Part shown: in pieces, positions 9,001 to 16,419 of the stretch
Layout of the letters: every line of letters starts with the position of its first letter
Position numbering within the stretch: position 1 is the first letter of the stretch
Source of the DNA: Bacillus taeanensis
GTDB taxonomy: Bacteria > Bacillota > Bacilli > Bacillales > UBA6769
Direction: 5' to 3'
DNA length: 64,000 nt
NCBI RefSeq assembly: GCF_003318295.1
Contig: NZ_QOCW01000003.1
Span: 124,001 to 188,000 of the forward strand
Notes under the pieces: model-generated
Told to the model about the DNA's origin: nothing
The model's input: only the letters and a program-made list of their open reading frames with translations
Database searches by the model: none
Translations under genes and position numbers: made by a program

Positions 9001-11450
9001 GAGTAAGTTTCACTGTCATTAAAGTTTTCATTTGCTGCTTTTATTAATTCTTTATTATCAGATGCTCTTACAAGTGCCACATATAAATTTTCAATATCGT
9101 TTCCACCGCCGATTAAAAAATTAATTTCGCCGGTACCAGAAAGGTTAAAATGATTTGATTTTAACACACCTGTTTGCGCATCTCCACCATCTTTTGCCCC
9201 CCATAAATGATACTTATTGTTGTGATTAAACGGACCGCCCCAGCCCCAATCTTCATCAGCTGTTACATCTTCATTACTAAACGCATTTCCTTCGACAATT
9301 GTCCAGCCTGTTAAATCACCTGTTTCAAAATCTGGATTTTCAAGGTTGTCGCCAATAATTGGATCTGTATTAAGAACATGAAAATCATCGACATTAATAT
9401 GTCCAAAACCGCCAGAATGATGATCTACTACTTTAATGTACAGTACTTCACCTAAGTATTCAGATGCATCCCATTTTACCCGGCGATATTCTTCTGTATT
9501 TGTTCCTGTTGCCTTGAACAGCTCTTTACCATCTGAAGCTCTTACTAATGCCACATACAAATTATTAATATCTTGACCGCCGCCGACAAGAAAATCAATT
9601 GTTCCATTGCCATCAAGACGGAAAAGACTTGATTTCATGATACCTGCACGAAAATCTGACGCACTATCATCTGAAGAACCGGCAAATCCCCAAACATGGT
9701 ATGTACCCTGCTGGTTAAAAGGTCCGCCCCAGAATGTCGCAGCATCAGAAACTGGATTATTAAAGGCAGAACCTGTTTCTGTCCAGCCTGTTAGATCACC
9801 TGTTTCAAAGTCTGGATTTTCGATATCCGCTGCTGTTACGTTATCAAGTGAACCTGTATTTTCTTTCACACTTGTAAAAGCTGCTTTCTGTAATGGGTAA
9901 ATTTCTAAAGACTTTAATGTCACTTCCCCGTCTAACGTATACGCTTCTAAACCGATACTTGACGCATCAGGGAAAATTTGATCTGTAATCACAGCTTGTC
10001 CATCATTTCCAAACAGTTCAACAGAAGCTTGATCGACTAAAAGATGCATTTTAACTGTATTATTTTGTACAGTTAATGGTGCTTCATGTTTAGCTGCAAA
10101 TTGGCTTTTAAAACTCGATTCACCTGCATTGGAACGATCAACAAACAATTTTTTATTCGCTGAATTATAACCTACTCCTGTAAACTGACTATCCCCTTTA
10201 CGAACTTTAAAGCCAAACTCGCTTGCAGTAACAGATGACACATCAAATTCTGCAATTAGTTCAAATGTATCTTCATTAACGTTTGAGAGAAGATTATTTT
10301 CGGAAGTAATCACTGCATTTTCCCAAGTTTTTGGTTCAGCACGAAGACTTACAAGCTCAGTTACCGGTTTTTGTACAAGACGAATTCCTCCCTCCTGGAC
10401 TTTAGATAACGTCAGTTCACGCGGTAACGTCATTGCACCTCTAAATGGTGATGTTGGAGTATCTTGTCCATACTGCCAGTTATTCATCCAACCAAGCCAT
10501 AAACGACGACCATCTTCTTTAGGTACATCACTCCATGAAACCCCTGCATAAAAATCTGCTCCAAAGTCTGTCCACAGCACTTTATCTGGAGCGTTAACAT
10601 TCGTAAACGTCGAACCATCAAAATCGCCAATAAAATACTGCATTCCAGAACCCCCTGCAGGTGCTCCTTCGCTAATACTAACAGTTAATACCCATTTTTT
10701 ATTACTTAAATCTCCATCAACAGAAAGCTCGAATAAATCCGGACACTCCCATGTACCGTTATGTGACCCCTGATTACTGCCAAACTTGCTTGTAAGATCC
10801 CAAGTTTTTAAATCTGGGGAATTATAAATATATACACTATCATCAGCTGAAATAATCATTACCCATTGCTTTGATTTCTCATGCCAAAGTACTTTTGGAT
10901 CACGGAAAACATCCACTCCTTCTGGCATCGGGATAACAGGATTCCCTTCATATTTCTTCCAAGTACGACCATTATCATTGCTGTAAGCTAAACTTTGAAC
11001 TTGATGACCACCTTTTTCTTGTGTAAACATTGCAACCATTGGTGGCTTAGAGCCTGTCCCAAAACCACTTGTATTATTCCAGTCTACAACAGCACTTCCA
11101 GACCATATAAACCCATGTTCATCAGGGTACAAAGCGATCGGAAGGTGTTCCCAATTAACTAAATCTTCACTTACTGCATGTCCCCAATACATCGGTCCCC
11201 ATGTTGTATTTGTAGGATTATACTGATAAAAAAGATGATATTCTCCTTCATAATAAACCATTCCATTCGGGTCATTCATCCAATTTTCTTTAGGAGAAAA
11301 GTGAAAATCTGGTCGATAGGATTCATTTTCTAAATTAGAAGGTGAGCCAGATTCTTCTGCATTTATAACCGCTATTGGCGTAAACATCGTAACAACAAAT
11401 GAAACAATCATAACAATTGATAAAATTTTTCTTGTTAGCTTCTGTACCAA
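6075..11450 (-). CDS. Secreted two-catalytic-module GH32 fructanase (1791 residues)
   Basis: A signal peptide (about 1-31, ending VINAEE) leads into a SacC-like GH32 module: WMNDPNG with nucleophile Asp60, RDP with Asp184, WECPD with acid/base Glu235, beta-sandwich to about 530. Two about-150-residue repeats starting NPDFETGDLTGW (545-695 and 705-852) follow, then a LamG domain (about 857-1085) and a second GH32 module (about 1110-1610) of the WMNEPHAP type (Glu1129, Asp1262, Glu1320). A third repeat begins near 1627. The repeats look like carbohydrate-binding beta-sandwiches. No LPXTG anchor is present. The first module is expected to be an exo-acting levanase/inulinase; the second is uncertain. 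The start is TTG 11450 after AAGGAGGATAAAAG. Tandem LacI-type operators lie upstream. The frame continues 18 codons beyond the TGA stop. Confidence 0.93.
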   Translation of the reverse strand: MVQKLTRKILSIVMIVSFVVTMFTPIAVINAEESGSPSNLENESYRPDFHFSPKENWMNDPNGMVYYEGEYHLFYQYNPTNTTWGPMYWGHAVSEDLVNWEHLPIALYPDEHGFIWSGSAVVDWNNTSGFGTGSKPPMVAMFTQEKGGHQVQSLAYSNDNGRTWKKYEGNPVIPMPEGVDVFRDPKVLWHEKSKQWVMIISADDSVYIYNSPDLKTWDLTSKFGSNQGSHNGTWECPDLFELSVDGDLSNKKWVLTVSISEGAPAGGSGMQYFIGDFDGSTFTNVNAPDKVLWTDFGADFYAGVSWSDVPKEDGRRLWLGWMNNWQYGQDTPTSPFRGAMTLPRELTLSKVQEGGIRLVQKPVTELVSLRAEPKTWENAVITSENNLLSNVNEDTFELIAEFDVSSVTASEFGFKVRKGDSQFTGVGYNSANKKLFVDRSNAGESSFKSQFAAKHEAPLTVQNNTVKMHLLVDQASVELFGNDGQAVITDQIFPDASSIGLEAYTLDGEVTLKSLEIYPLQKAAFTSVKENTGSLDNVTAADIENPDFETGDLTGWTETGSAFNNPVSDAATFWGGPFNQQGTYHVWGFAGSSDDSASDFRAGIMKSSLFRLDGNGTIDFLVGGGQDINNLYVALVRASDGKELFKATGTNTEEYRRVKWDASEYLGEVLYIKVVDHHSGGFGHINVDDFHVLNTDPIIGDNLENPDFETGDLTGWTIVEGNAFSNEDVTADEDWGWGGPFNHNNKYHLWGAKDGGDAQTGVLKSNHFNLSGTGEINFLIGGGNDIENLYVALVRASDNKELIKAANENFNDSETYSRVTWDASQYIGEEVYIKIVDRATGGWGHINVDDFHVKNAGAIAYWKLDEGSGIKAKDEIKGHEDKIEYVFTEAKYKPSTDPLWREGINGKALLFDGYSTWIKRSTDQIAEPKEALTIEVWAAPRSYEWGDLGQLSAIVNKHNKAASEGYILGMGRHGKWSFQASINGEWKEVWANEDKPLEKDKWSYIVATFDKETQRMKLYLNGELVGETDTPKGTIVPSNNDLLIGKHNTAALINGVFTGNMFNGLIDELKIYNDALTDDEVAANYQGYTEQFENGTHPMPHTEVDRSRYDGDRYRPQYHFSAPEHWMNEPHAPIYYNGKYHLFYQHNPQGPYWHQIHWGHSVSDDMVHWEDAPIALAPDGGSVSPDGVWSGDSTIDENGNPVLLFTAGDNTKVPNQMTGLARSTDPTDPMLKEWEMYEEPVTVQEPNLPAEEGEVWYGQFRDPFVWKDGDTWYQLVGSGIKDVGGTALLYTSKDLINWQYEKPLFVGDYANNPKTGQVWELPVFLPLGEDNKGNEKYIFLINPWFDGYSPHNVKYVWYWVGTWDKEKLEFVPDHEEPKQFDYGEHFTGPSGMVDEKGRSILFSIAQDRRTEQQHYDAGWAHNAGLPLELSLKKNGELNIEPISELNSLRGEQIVSIINKKFDEANDLLRDVKGDMLEIELEIDAAFAKEFGIKVRKTADGEEETLLYYDAESDTFSVDRNKSSLDPDIQKGIQGGELKFDGDHLKLHMYLDRSMIEAYANGLKSITTRVYPTRADALGIELWSDNGKALVKSMKVWEMNSAYGETVPAFWPEQSEGENDTGQNYRELPNHDFQTGNLTGWIVKEGNAFSDDHVTNKEDWGWGGPFGQASSDTDPERYHLWGFNGDKGGDAAIGVLTSQNFVLGGSGQIDFLIGGGANPDRLYVALVRVSDDKELMKSTGHNGEAYRRVNWDASDYIGEELYLKIVDYETGGWGHINIDDVNVPVALDNNGD

Positions 11451-11533
11451 CTTTTATCCTCCTTAGACAGTAGTTTCATAGTTTTTTCACAGCACTTCTA
11501 ACAGTCCACGGCCACTAAAACAATAGCATTAAA

Positions 11534-11570
11534 TACAAGCGTTTACGTAAGCGCTTACGTAAGCGCTTAC
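11534..11570. promoter_or_regulatory. Three tandem LacI-type operators
   Basis: GTAAGCGCTTAC occurs at 11547-11558 and again at 11559-11570, and a variant CAAGCGTTTAC ends at 11546. The 12-bp palindromes abut head to tail. They are about 85-115 bases upstream of the giant fructanase start and also resemble CcpA cre cores. Confidence 0.75.
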
Positions 11571-11701
11571 ATAAAACTTTAAAAAATATATTTTATTCTA
11601 TTCACCTCCTCATTAAAATAAACAATTCATATAATGTCTTTTGCACATGTTATACATAAGTGCAAAAGACATTCTTCTTAAATAAACGTTTCATTGATTA
11701 C

Positions 11702-13219
11702 TTACTTCCAAATATCTTTTAATCCCCATACATCAACAGATGAAGCTTTCGCTGAACCGCCTTTTGTAAATAAATCAATTCCAAGGCTGTGCTTACCTGG
11801 ATAAATACGCGCTGACATAACAACCTCTCCATCATTTGCAAATACTTCTACAGATGAATGATCAAGAAACACATGAAGCTTTAACGTATCTTCAGCAGAA
11901 AGATGAAGTTTCGCGTGGCGAACACCACCGTCTCCTTCGCCAGAACGCTCACGGTCAAATACTAACTTTTCTTCCTCTTTATCATAATAAACAAGTGTTT
12001 CCTGCTTACCATCTTCAGAACATCTTAATTTTAGCCCGACTTCTTCTGCACTGAATTCAGAAATTGGTAGCTCAATCACTAGTTCAAGAGATTCACCCTT
12101 TAAACCGTCAAGTACGTTCGAAGCTCCTTCAGCTATTAATAAATCATTAAACTGTTTGTGAGATGTTCTTAATTCCTGCAGTTCAGATACCGGTGTCATA
12201 ATCACTCTACCGTTATCAAGCAATGTCAGTTCACGCGGAATTGTCATCGCACCAGACCAACCTTTTTTCTGTGTTGGCATCGTTGATTCCCACATATCCA
12301 TCCAACCGATCAAGATGCGGCGGCCTTTTTCATCTTCAAATGTTTGCGGAGCATAAAAATCAAATCCTCGATCGAGTTCTTCAAAACTTTTATACGTATA
12401 TTCACCAGTTTCATAGTTTAGTTTCCCTACCATATAAACACTGTTGTGAACATTTTGATAAGAATCACCTTGCGCTTCAATTCCTTGTGGAGAGGCAACA
12501 AGAACCTGCTTTCCACAGAGGTGGAATAAATCAGGACATTCCCACATGTAACCTTTATCGCCGTTACTTTCAGCCATCACACCTACATAGTCCCACTTGC
12601 GAAGATCTTTTGATTTGTAAAGAACGACTTTACCTGTATCACCTTTACGAGTTCCAACAACCATATACCAATGATCTTCATGCTTCCATACTTTCGGATC
12701 ACGAAAATGTCCTGACCCTTCTTCAGGATGCTTTTCTATAACAGGATTGCTTGTATGTTTTGTGAAATGAATACCATCTGTACTTGTTGCGATACACTGT
12801 GATTGCTCAACAATATCATTTTTTTGATCAAGGAAAATATGGCCCGTATAAATTAATGTTAATGTGCCATCATCATCGACCGCACTACCTGAAAAACAGC
12901 CGTCACGATCATACTCTTCACTTGGCGCTAACGCGATCGGAAGGTGTTCCCAATAAACGAGGTCTTTACTTTTTACATGTCCCCAATGCATCGGTCCCCA
13001 CTCGGAGCTGTATGGATGATGCTGATAAAATACGTGGTATTCACCATTCCACTGTACGACTCCATTTGGGTCATTAATCCAGTTAGCAGGGGCCATAATG
13101 TGGTAACCGAGGCGATGTGGATCTTTTGCTGCCTCATCTTTTGCTTTTGCTACTGCTTCGTCTGCTTTATTTAATAACTCTTGATAACCTTCTTTTGTTT
13201 TTAATGTGCTGCTCTCCAT
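11702..13219 (-). CDS. Cytoplasmic GH32 beta-fructosidase
   Basis: This 505-residue protein has no signal peptide and an N-terminal helical segment rich in Lys, Glu and Ala (about 1-33). The GH32 motifs are canonical: WINDPNG with Asp50, FRDP with Asp174 and MWECPD with Glu227. The C-terminal beta-sandwich includes the HVFLDHSSVEVF segment. It should release fructose from imported fructo-oligosaccharides, sucrose or sucrose 6-phosphate. It lies 23 bases downstream of a fructokinase and is surely co-transcribed with it. A paralogue with the same helical extension is at 44194. Confidence 0.9.
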   Translation of the reverse strand: MESSTLKTKEGYQELLNKADEAVAKAKDEAAKDPHRLGYHIMAPANWINDPNGVVQWNGEYHVFYQHHPYSSEWGPMHWGHVKSKDLVYWEHLPIALAPSEEYDRDGCFSGSAVDDDGTLTLIYTGHIFLDQKNDIVEQSQCIATSTDGIHFTKHTSNPVIEKHPEEGSGHFRDPKVWKHEDHWYMVVGTRKGDTGKVVLYKSKDLRKWDYVGVMAESNGDKGYMWECPDLFHLCGKQVLVASPQGIEAQGDSYQNVHNSVYMVGKLNYETGEYTYKSFEELDRGFDFYAPQTFEDEKGRRILIGWMDMWESTMPTQKKGWSGAMTIPRELTLLDNGRVIMTPVSELQELRTSHKQFNDLLIAEGASNVLDGLKGESLELVIELPISEFSAEEVGLKLRCSEDGKQETLVYYDKEEEKLVFDRERSGEGDGGVRHAKLHLSAEDTLKLHVFLDHSSVEVFANDGEVVMSARIYPGKHSLGIDLFTKGGSAKASSVDVWGLKDIWK

Positions 13220-13242
13220 CTCTATCCCTCTTTTCTTAAAGT

Positions 13243-14223
13243 CTATTTAGCATAAAACTCTTCAACTTCTGTTTTCGTTGGCAGTGCGGAAATTGCGCCT
13301 AGACGTAATGATGTAACAGCACCACAAATATTAGCAAATGCTAAAACCTCTTCAAACTTTTCTTTGTTTGTGAGAAGTTCATTAAGCTTTTGAATGGTGT
13401 TTACATTTTCAGTTAACTGATAAAGAAGTCCGCCAACAAACGCATCGCCAGCCCCTGTTGTATCAGCAGCTTGTACTTCACAACTTTTCACATGTCCATT
13501 AAGTTCTCTCGTATAATACGTACAACCATCTTTTCCTTTTGTAATAAGAACGAGTACAACATCACCTTTAAACAGTTCCTGCACAGCTTCCTGCTCATTT
13601 TTAATGCCTGTTAAAAACTCTAATTCTTCTTCACTAACCTTTACAATATGAGCACTCGGAATATATTTTAGTATCGTTTCTTTTGCCATTTCTTCATTTG
13701 GCCAAAGCGGCATTCTAATGTTTGGATCGTAGCTAATGAGAGTGCCTTTTTTCTTTGCTTCAAAAATTGCTTTATATGTCGCGCTTCTTGATGGCTCGCT
13801 AATTAACGAAATCGATCCGTAATGTAAAATATCGCCTTGTTGAAACCATGTAGATTGAATTTCTTCAGGCTCTAACAGCATGTCTGCTGACGGATCGCGA
13901 TAAAAGGAAAAATCACGATCACCATCTTCTTTTAATGAAACAAATGCCAGGGCTGTTTTTGCTTCATCTGTTGTTAGCATATAATCTGTCTGAACACCTT
14001 TTTCATCCAAAACATCTTTTAAAAATTCACCAAATGCATCATTTCCAACCTTTCCGATAAATGCTGCATGCCCACCAAGTACCGCAACCGCTGCAGCTAC
14101 ATTAGCCGGTGCTCCGCCTGGTGCCCTCTCAAAACCGTTTACATTTTTTAAAGCAATTCCTTTTTGATTTGGAATAAAATCAATTAATGCTTCACCAATC
14201 GTTATCACTTTATTATTTTTCAT
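13243..14223 (-). CDS. scrK: PfkB-family fructokinase
   Basis: This 326-residue ribokinase-like sugar kinase has the N-terminal GGAPANVAAA signature (about 36-45) and the C-terminal TTGAGDAFVGG anion-hole and catalytic-base motif. It should convert fructose to fructose 6-phosphate with ATP. It heads a two-gene unit with the GH32 gene downstream, consistent with capture of liberated fructose. A 48-bp palindromic operator lies 45 bases upstream of the start. The start ATG follows GCAGGTGA. Specificity for fructose is inferred from context. Confidence 0.88.
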   Translation of the reverse strand: MKNNKVITIGEALIDFIPNQKGIALKNVNGFERAPGGAPANVAAAVAVLGGHAAFIGKVGNDAFGEFLKDVLDEKGVQTDYMLTTDEAKTALAFVSLKEDGDRDFSFYRDPSADMLLEPEEIQSTWFQQGDILHYGSISLISEPSRSATYKAIFEAKKKGTLISYDPNIRMPLWPNEEMAKETILKYIPSAHIVKVSEEELEFLTGIKNEQEAVQELFKGDVVLVLITKGKDGCTYYTRELNGHVKSCEVQAADTTGAGDAFVGGLLYQLTENVNTIQKLNELLTNKEKFEEVLAFANICGAVTSLRLGAISALPTKTEVEEFYAK

Positions 14224-14267
14224 GGTTATTCACCTGCTTTTAATAAATTTTTATCGGTATTATAGGT

Positions 14268-14315
14268 GAAAGGTTTTATTTAATCGATTACGTAATCGAT
14301 TAAATAAAACCTTTC
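14268..14315. promoter_or_regulatory. 48-bp perfect palindrome with tandem LacI operators
   Basis: The sequence is symmetric about position 14291/14292 over 24 bases each way. At its centre are two abutting 12-mers of the type GTAATCGATTAA in opposite orientation. It lies between lacI and scrK and probably controls scrK-GH32. As RNA it would form a 24-bp hairpin. Confidence 0.8.
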
Positions 14316-14363
14316 AAAATAGGGACTTACTCAAAGGTTGAAGATCAGACCCTATTTTGAAAG
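14311..14363 (-). terminator. Stem-loop downstream of lacI
   Basis: CTTTCAAAATAGGG (14311-14324) and CCCTATTTTGAAAG (14350-14363) form a perfect 14-bp stem. On the minus strand it is followed by GGTTTTATTT, a modest U-rich tail, so it can end lacI transcription. It overlaps the palindrome at 14268-14315 by five bases. Confidence 0.6.
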
Positions 14364-14373
14364 CTTCTATCCT

Positions 14374-15399
14374 TTAAATGGATTTTCGAATGACTAGTTC
14401 TGTTGAGAGACGATTTTCCCGATACGACTGATTAGGATTGTTAATTCGATCAATCAATGCTTCAGCAGCTTTTTCTCCTAATTCATATGCAGGCTGTTTA
14501 ATGACTGTTAGCGGCGGTGTTGTAATCTTCGCCCAATCATAGTCGTCATATCCAATTACTGCAAGCTCTTCTGGGATGTTCGTTTGTTTTTCCTGCAGGT
14601 AAGCCATCGCCCCCATTGTCATAACATTATTTGATACAAGCAGTGCGGTAATTTCTTCTTCCATTAAACGTTTCGCTAACTGATAGCCGATTTCAAAGCT
14701 TGCATCACCAACCTTAATAAATGATTGCTGTACAAGAATGTCGTTATCGATTAACGCTTTTTTATAGCCTTCTAGTCGTTCATCACTTGTTGATAGTCCA
14801 AGTGTCCCGGAAATAAATCCAATTTGCTTATGCCCCTTTTTAATAAGCATTTCAACTGCTTCATACGTACCCGTAAAATTATCAACGAGTACACAATCAC
14901 CTTTATATCCTTTAGGTTTGCGATCAATAAAGACGACTGGATACGTGCCGCTTAATGTTTCATCAAGATAAGCATGATTATTCCCAGTCGGAGCCATAAT
15001 TAACCCGTCAATTAACTGAGCATTAAACGCTTTAATTTGCTCTTGTTCATTTTCAAACTGTTCATTTGAGTTGCTTAAAATAAGGTTATAACCGTACTCT
15101 CTTAGTTTACTTTCAATTCCTTGTGCAATTGACATAAAGAAAAAACTTGATGTATCTGTTCCCATTACAGGGACAAGCAGACCTACTGTTTTTGATTTGG
15201 CACTTCGTAAACTCCGTGCCACTGAATTTGGACGGTAGTCAAGTTCCTTCATGGCCTGTAACACTTTTACTTTTGTTTCTTCAGCAACATAACGCGTTTG
15301 ATTAATAACGTGTGAAACAGTTGCAGTAGAAACCCCAGCTTTTTCAGCAACATCTTTCATACTTGCTGCAGGCTTTTCTATTCCTTTTACTACCTTCAT
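14374..15399 (-). CDS. LacI-family fructan regulator
   Basis: This 341-residue repressor has the LacI helix-turn-helix near residues 14-40 (KDVAEKAGVSTATVSHVIN) and a periplasmic-binding-like effector domain. It starts with ATG 15399 after TGAGGTAATGGATT. Operators of the type GTAATCGATTAC lie in front of its own transcription unit, of the fructokinase, of the permease operon and of the binding protein at 39947, so it probably controls the island and itself. The effector is probably fructose, a fructose phosphate or an oligofructoside, which cannot be told from sequence. Confidence 0.88.
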   Translation of the reverse strand: MKVVKGIEKPAASMKDVAEKAGVSTATVSHVINQTRYVAEETKVKVLQAMKELDYRPNSVARSLRSAKSKTVGLLVPVMGTDTSSFFFMSIAQGIESKLREYGYNLILSNSNEQFENEQEQIKAFNAQLIDGLIMAPTGNNHAYLDETLSGTYPVVFIDRKPKGYKGDCVLVDNFTGTYEAVEMLIKKGHKQIGFISGTLGLSTSDERLEGYKKALIDNDILVQQSFIKVGDASFEIGYQLAKRLMEEEITALLVSNNVMTMGAMAYLQEKQTNIPEELAVIGYDDYDWAKITTPPLTVIKQPAYELGEKAAEALIDRINNPNQSYRENRLSTELVIRKSI

Positions 15400-15426
15400 A
15401 ATCCATTACCTCACCCAATTTATTTT

Positions 15427-15561
15427 TCAAGAAGAAGCTTTTATCGCTAAATTTCTTCTGTTAATTTCACTTTTTAATAATGCGATAAATTCTATATTTA
15501 ATTCTAATCTCATCGCTTGATAATATGCATTAATTAAAATACTATCGCTTAGATTATTCAA
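15427..15561 (-). CDS. Sda-like sporulation checkpoint peptide (44 residues)
   Basis: The frame starts with TTG 15561 after GGAAGTGA and encodes 44 residues. The LSDSILINAYYQA start, then LNIEFIALLKSEINRR, matches the Sda family, which folds as a helical hairpin and blocks sporulation sensor kinases such as KinA. The pattern LSD-x-L-I-x-x-Y-x-x-A, F-I-x-L-L-x-x-E-I-x-R-R is intact. It sits between DUF624 and lacI, behind a tandem operator, so its expression may follow fructan availability. A second copy with the same DUF624 neighbour is at 43217. The target kinase is inferred. Confidence 0.82.
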   Translation of the reverse strand: MNNLSDSILINAYYQAMRLELNIEFIALLKSEINRRNLAIKASS

Positions 15562-15601
15562 GGTAATCACTTCCTTTTAAAGAGAAGGATAAGTCAATAA
15601 C

Positions 15602-15625
15602 GTAATCGTTTGCGTAATCGTTTAA
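15602..15625. promoter_or_regulatory. Tandem 12-bp LacI operator
   Basis: GTAATCGTTTGC and GTAATCGTTTAA abut. The site lies 41 bases upstream of the Sda-like gene and downstream of DUF624, so it likely governs sda-lacI. Confidence 0.7.
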
Positions 15626-15706
15626 TTTTAATTTAATATAAGTTGAAAACCCTGTCAATATTTTTTAGGATTATTTCCCAATATTTTTAAATTTCTTAAA
15701 CAAGTT

Positions 15707-16321
15707 CTACTCTTTATTCTCGATCTGCTGCACCTTCATAAACACTTGATTGCACATGGAATACATCATATAAGCAATAAAGCTTCCGATAAATAAAATC
15801 AATACAGGATATATCGATAACACATAAGCAGTTACCCCTACAAAACCTAATAGAAGAATTGTCACAAACGGATTTACAATTGATAAAAGCAGTGCATTTC
15901 GCAAAATGTTTTTCCAACTTGTCTCAATATGAACGAGCACTGGAAAAAGATAAATAGAAATAAATACATACAGCAATACAACAATAAACACAATTCCATA
16001 TAAAATAAGAGAAAAAAACGACTCTGTCGGCTGAATTAATTTTAAGTCCCAATATAAAAATAATCCAAGTGCTGTCCAAATAATAGAAATCCCCATAGTT
16101 TGAACAAAGTTATCTTTAAATAAGGAAAAAAATGTTTTGAATACACCATGAATCTCTTTCCCAAGCACCCATTTTCGCACAACACCAAACATCGCTGTGG
16201 TCGCTGGATAAATAGTGATGATCGGTAAACACATCACAATCCATAATACATTTAACAGAAAGAAATCAACACTTTTCTCAAGAAATCGATATATTCTGCT
16301 GTTAAGGTTTAACATATTCAT
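15707..16321 (-). CDS. DUF624 (YesL-family) membrane protein
   Basis: This 204-residue protein has about five hydrophobic segments and the family motif YPATTAMFGVVRKWV after the first hairpin. DUF624/YesL proteins often sit beside CUT1 sugar importers and YesMN systems, but their function is unknown. ATG 16321 is preferred over 16327 because AGGGAG lies nine bases before it. It precedes the Sda-like gene, as does the other DUF624 gene at 43431. Confidence 0.85.
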   Translation of the reverse strand: MNMLNLNSRIYRFLEKSVDFFLLNVLWIVMCLPIITIYPATTAMFGVVRKWVLGKEIHGVFKTFFSLFKDNFVQTMGISIIWTALGLFLYWDLKLIQPTESFFSLILYGIVFIVVLLYVFISIYLFPVLVHIETSWKNILRNALLLSIVNPFVTILLLGFVGVTAYVLSIYPVLILFIGSFIAYMMYSMCNQVFMKVQQIENKE

Positions 16322-16378
16322 AAACATCTTCTCCCTATAAAACTAATTTCTTACCAAGCGAGGCTTCTATTGTTTCCT

Positions 16379-16384
16379 ATTATA
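16379..16384 (-). promoter_or_regulatory. Extended -10 promoter element
   Basis: The minus strand reads TGCTATAAT, a perfect extended -10 box, about 55 bases upstream of the DUF624 start. No good -35 box was seen. Confidence 0.5.
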
Positions 16385-16419
16385 GCAGGAAGTAATAAGT
16401 AAAAATCTAATTCACATTA

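Noticed and set aside
12223..13174. Plus-strand frames up to 172 codons opposite the GH32 gene at 11702
   Set aside because: Low-complexity His/Leu-rich shadows of the conserved GH32 coding sequence on the other strand.
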